Assembly (NCBI RefSeq): GCF_900292035.1
Contig: NZ_OMPO01000002.1
Location: forward strand, 186,001-250,000
Direction: 5' to 3'
DNA length: 64,000 bases
Origin: Blastococcus sp. Marseille-P5729
GTDB taxonomy: Bacteria; Actinomycetota; Actinomycetes; Mycobacteriales; Antricoccaceae
Notes under the pieces: model-generated
Seen by the model: the letters and a program-made list of their open reading frames with translations, nothing else
Databases searched by the model: none
What the model was told of the DNA's origin: nothing
Translations under genes and position numbers: made by a program
Shown: positions 61,459-64,000 of the stretch, piece after piece
How positions within the stretch are numbered: position 1 is the first letter of the stretch
Layout of the letters: each line of letters opens with the position of its first letter

Positions 61459-61474
61459 CAGATCTCGAGCATCA
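61447..61474 (-). repeat. Tandem 14-base duplication at the moeZ / alkyltransferase-like gene junction
   Basis: GATCTCGAGCATCA occurs twice in a row (plus-strand 61447-61460 and 61461-61474). On the minus strand the first copy reads TGATGCTCGAGATC, so the moeZ stop TGA overlaps an ATG that opens a four-codon frame, MLEI-stop. The stop of that frame overlaps the ATG of the real gene in the same way. Confidence 0.9.
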
Positions 61475-62617
61475 GTACGGCGTGAGCGAGGTGTCGACCT
61501 GGTCGATCCAGGCGAGGATTCCCCCGTCGATGTGCCAGACCCGCTCGTAGCCTGCCGCTCGGAGGGCCTTGAGCGCGTGCCCTGAGCGACCCCCGGACTT
61601 GCAGTAGAGCAGGACGTCGCGGTCGGTGTCGAGATGGACACCCGGCTGGTCGGTCAGCTGCTCGCGCGGCACCAGCACCGATCCCTCGATCACACAGATC
61701 TGCGCCTCGTACGGCTCGCGGACGTCGATCAGCTGCACGTCGCGGTGCTTGATCCACCTGGCTGCCTCGCGGGCGTCGATCGTGCGGTCGGCGATCGGGT
61801 CGGCCGCCTCCTGCTCGACGGGGGTGAGCTCGGTGATCGGGGCGCGTCCGCTCGGACCGAAGGCGACCTGGCGCATCCGCATGCTCAGCAGGTCGCAGAT
61901 CAGCACCCGGCCAAGCAGCGGTTCGCCGATCCCGGTGATCAGCTTGATCGCCTCGGTCGCCATCAGGGAGCCCACGACACCGCAGATCGAGCCGATCACG
62001 CCCGCCTCGGCGCACGACGGGATCAGGCCGGGAGCCGGCGCCGCCGGGTGCAGGTCGCGGTAGGTGCGGCCCAGCCCGCCCGGCGCGTCCTGCCAGAAGA
62101 CGCTGACCTGGCCCTCGAATCCCAGGATCGAGCCCCACACGTACGGAATCCCGGCGATCGCGCACGCGTCGTTGACCAGATAGCGAGTGGCGAAGTTGTC
62201 CGACCCGTCGACGACGATGTCGTACGACGAGACGATCTCGACGGCATTCTGCGCGGTCAGCCGCTCGGGGTGCTTGCGGACCGCGACGCCGGAGTTCAAC
62301 CGGGTGACCGCCAGCGCGGCCGAGTCGACCTTCAGCGCGCCCACGTCGGGCTCGCCGTGGATGACCTGGCGCTGCAGGTTCGAGCGTTCCACACGGTCAT
62401 CGTCGATGACGCCGAGGGTTCCGACCCCGGCCGCGGCGAGATACTGCAGCACCGACGAGCCGAGACCACCGGCGCCGATGCTCAGCACGCGAGCGCCGGC
62501 CAGGCGGCGTTGACCGTCCTCGCCGACGACGCCGAGCGCCAGATGCCGGGAATAGCGGATGCGATCGTCGCTGGTCAGCGGCAGTGCTGGGGAGACGATG
62601 GGATCGATCGGGCTCAC
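61472..62617 (-). CDS. moeZ: Adenylyltransferase/sulfurtransferase MoeZ (MoeB plus rhodanese)
   Basis: This 381-residue protein joins a MoeB/ThiF adenylation domain (RVLSIGAGGLGSSVLQYLAA, DNFATRYLVNDACAIAGIPY, GVVGSLMATEAIKLITG) to a C-terminal rhodanese domain with the active Cys in VLLYCKSGGRSGHALKALR. It activates and thiolates the C-terminus of small sulfur carriers in molybdopterin and thiamine or cysteine synthesis. The MoeB zinc Cys pairs are not evident, which I recall for many MoeZ proteins. GTG start with AGGAG immediately upstream, unusually close. The DUF3152 gene ends 15 bases upstream on the same strand. Confidence 0.9.
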   Translation of the reverse strand: MSPIDPIVSPALPLTSDDRIRYSRHLALGVVGEDGQRRLAGARVLSIGAGGLGSSVLQYLAAAGVGTLGVIDDDRVERSNLQRQVIHGEPDVGALKVDSAALAVTRLNSGVAVRKHPERLTAQNAVEIVSSYDIVVDGSDNFATRYLVNDACAIAGIPYVWGSILGFEGQVSVFWQDAPGGLGRTYRDLHPAAPAPGLIPSCAEAGVIGSICGVVGSLMATEAIKLITGIGEPLLGRVLICDLLSMRMRQVAFGPSGRAPITELTPVEQEAADPIADRTIDAREAARWIKHRDVQLIDVREPYEAQICVIEGSVLVPREQLTDQPGVHLDTDRDVLLYCKSGGRSGHALKALRAAGYERVWHIDGGILAWIDQVDTSLTPY

Positions 62618-62632
62618 CTCCTGCGGCTCAGG

Positions 62633-63550
62633 CTATGCCGGAGCGGTCGGGTTGTCCGCCGGACCGTTCGGGTAGGGCCAGGCGTTGATCGCGCACGGGA
62701 GCACTCCGAGCGTCTGCTGCATCATGACCGGCGCCTTCGCGCCGGGTGCCGGGCACTCGACGTGGGTGTGCCCGAGGTAGTGCCCGACCTCGTGGTTGAC
62801 GACGTACTGGCGGTAATCCTCGAGGTATCCCTCGTAGTCGGTCACCCCGATCGACCACCGGGCCAGGTTGATGACGGCTCGATCGCCGTACCGACACGAG
62901 GTGAAGCCGTTGGTGTTGTATCCCGGGCAGAGGCCCTCGACGTGATCGGGGCTCACCAGGGCGACGTGGAAGTCGACGTCCCCGCTGCTGACGCGCTGGA
63001 AGCTCATCTGGCCGCCCGCCCCCCACGAGCGGGGATCACCGAGGATCTGCTCGACCTCCGCTGCGAACTGGGCGCCGTCGACGCCGATTCCGCCCTCGAC
63101 CTCGACGTCGAAGGTGAGTACCGGCCCGCCGGTGCCGAGCACTGCGCTCTGCCCGGGCACCACGTTCAGGGAGCTGTCGCCGGCCTGCACGAACGACGAG
63201 GTCGGCGCGGCCGGCGTGTCGGTTGCCCCCGGCTCACCCTCGGTAGTGGCACTGCTCGGTGCCGACGAGTCGGACGGCGCCGCCGTGGCGCCTCCGAACC
63301 CGGCCGTCGCGATCTCGCCCCCCGCGGGCTGCGGAGGGTTGGCGACCGCGACGACCAGCGCGAGCACGGCGAGACCGGTCAGGACCGGCAGCGCCAGCGC
63401 GCGCCAGCCATGCCGGGCGATGAACCGACTAACGCGCTCGGGCCGGCGACGGGCGGCTGGAGCCGGCGCGTCGACGTCCGACGCGACGTCGTCCGGCGCG
63501 ACGTCGTCCGGCGCGAGATGGCGCGGCCGATACTCCTGGTCGTCGGTCAT
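62633..63550 (-). CDS. DUF3152 membrane-anchored putative metzincin-like protease
   Basis: This 305-residue protein has an acidic N-terminal tail with repeated APDDVAPDDVA, one membrane anchor (ALALPVLTGLAVLALVVAVA near 58-77) and a Ser/Thr/Ala-rich linker. The C-terminal extracytoplasmic domain has the zinc motif VVNHEVGHYLGHTHVECP (HExxHxxGxxH) and four cysteines that could form disulfides. This is the actinobacterial DUF3152 family; substrates are unknown. I chose the ATG at 63550 with GAGG upstream, because the ATG 12 codons earlier would overlap the next gene. Position next to moeZ is conserved in mycobacteria. Confidence 0.85.
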   Translation of the reverse strand: MTDDQEYRPRHLAPDDVAPDDVASDVDAPAPAARRRPERVSRFIARHGWRALALPVLTGLAVLALVVAVANPPQPAGGEIATAGFGGATAAPSDSSAPSSATTEGEPGATDTPAAPTSSFVQAGDSSLNVVPGQSAVLGTGGPVLTFDVEVEGGIGVDGAQFAAEVEQILGDPRSWGAGGQMSFQRVSSGDVDFHVALVSPDHVEGLCPGYNTNGFTSCRYGDRAVINLARWSIGVTDYEGYLEDYRQYVVNHEVGHYLGHTHVECPAPGAKAPVMMQQTLGVLPCAINAWPYPNGPADNPTAPA

Positions 63551-63557
63551 CGGGACC

Positions 63558-64000
63558 TCAGGCCGCCGAGGCGTTGTCGCGCTCACTTTCGTTCACGAGA
63601 GACAACACTGCCTCAGCAGTGGCCTCGGGCACCTCAAGCTGTGCGGTATGTCCCACGTTCTCGAAGACGTGCAGCCGCGCGTCGGGGATGACGCCGGCGA
63701 GCTTCGGAGCGCGCTTGACCGGCACGAGGCGGTCCTTGTCACCCCAGATGACCGCCGTCGGCATCGGCAGGCCGGCGGCAAGCCGCCATGGGTTGTCCTT
63801 CTTGCGGTGCAGGTGCACCGCAACGATGGAGCGCAGGCTGCCGGAGAAGGCCGGAACGGCCCAGGGGAAGCCGGCACGCGCCGCGATCTCCTCCGCCTGC
63901 TGCTCGAGCCGGTACTCGGGAATGCTCTCGGGGTCGGCGAAACACAGCTCGGCCGACATCCGCGCGCGGGACAGGAAGTCCACGTCGTTGATTCGCTGCT
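63558..64000 (-). CDS. Alpha/beta hydrolase, C-terminal part (5' end outside window)
   Basis: About 147 C-terminal codons of an alpha/beta hydrolase are present. The late acid is in AVIWGDKDRLVPVKRAPKL and the catalytic His in FENVGHTAQLEVPEATAE, with a cap segment (AEEIAARAGFPWAVPAFSG) before them. The nucleophile elbow lies upstream of the window, so esterase, lipase or other activity cannot be chosen. The frame is open to the window edge. Its stop lies 7 bases before the DUF3152 start, so the two genes are probably cotranscribed. Confidence 0.8.
   Translation of the reverse strand, partial: QRINDVDFLSRARMSAELCFADPESIPEYRLEQQAEEIAARAGFPWAVPAFSGSLRSIVAVHLHRKKDNPWRLAAGLPMPTAVIWGDKDRLVPVKRAPKLAGVIPDARLHVFENVGHTAQLEVPEATAEAVLSLVNESERDNASAA

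Overview
The window comes from a high-GC actinobacterium. Markers include a WhiB7 regulator with its leader, a mycoredoxin, the AdnA/AdnB helicase-nuclease pair, a UvrD2 helicase, a MoeB-rhodanese fusion, a DUF3152 protein, GTG starts and an initiator tRNA with a C1 x U72 mismatch. I cannot name the genus; no rRNA or phylogenetic marker gene is complete here.

Region 1 (1-13.5 kb) is ordinary chromosome: the end of rsgA, hisN, a LexA-box-controlled alkB homologue, a threonine-dehydratase-like enzyme, membrane proteins, an L-2-hydroxyglutarate oxidase, an acyl-CoA synthetase, pyruvate carboxylase and a cation diffusion facilitator (CDF). Region 2 (13.6-23.4 kb) is disturbed. A pRiA4b-type gene has been joined to the tail of a fur gene just upstream of katA. 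Several genes are remnants (antibiotic monooxygenase, formaldehyde dehydrogenase, LtrA, pyruvate carboxylase), set among an intact flavin amine oxidase, a PfpI-like protein and a UvrA-like ATPase. A second CDF gene sits next to a pyc remnant exactly as the first sits next to intact pyc, so this is a duplicated module.

Region 3 (23,439-36,995) is a genomic island. A 16-bp direct repeat bounds it, and one copy is the 3' end of the initiator tRNA-Met gene at 36,984-37,057. Next to the ends are IS481 and IS21 remnants at one side and a frameshifted excisionase plus a decayed MobF relaxase tail at the other. The cargo is a phage-defence locus: a 5-cytosine methyltransferase, two proteins of unknown function, a NERD-nuclease/SF1-helicase protein, DrmA and DrmB in one tightly overlapping operon, with a convergent vsr gene. 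DrmA, DrmB and the C5 methylase place it with DISARM. The PLD nuclease DrmC is missing, a NERD-helicase is present instead, and the two unknown proteins may be a split DrmE. This is the best candidate for an undescribed variant.

Region 4 (37-64 kb) is conserved actinobacterial core: UPF0182, a PDZ/Lon-like protease, DUF2342, a YgjP-like metalloprotease, a ThiF-like protein, an AarF kinase, whiB7, uvrD2, mycoredoxin, nudC, adnB, adnA, an alkyltransferase-like protein, moeZ and a DUF3152 protein. From memory this resembles the Rv3193c-Rv3207c order of Mycobacterium tuberculosis, with an M16 peptidase pair and a membrane protein in place of the single gene between nudC and adnB. Two regulatory regions stand out: a cluster of DnaA-box-like 9-mers at 43,421-43,608, and the whiB7 leader with promoter, 52-codon upstream ORF and attenuator hairpin.
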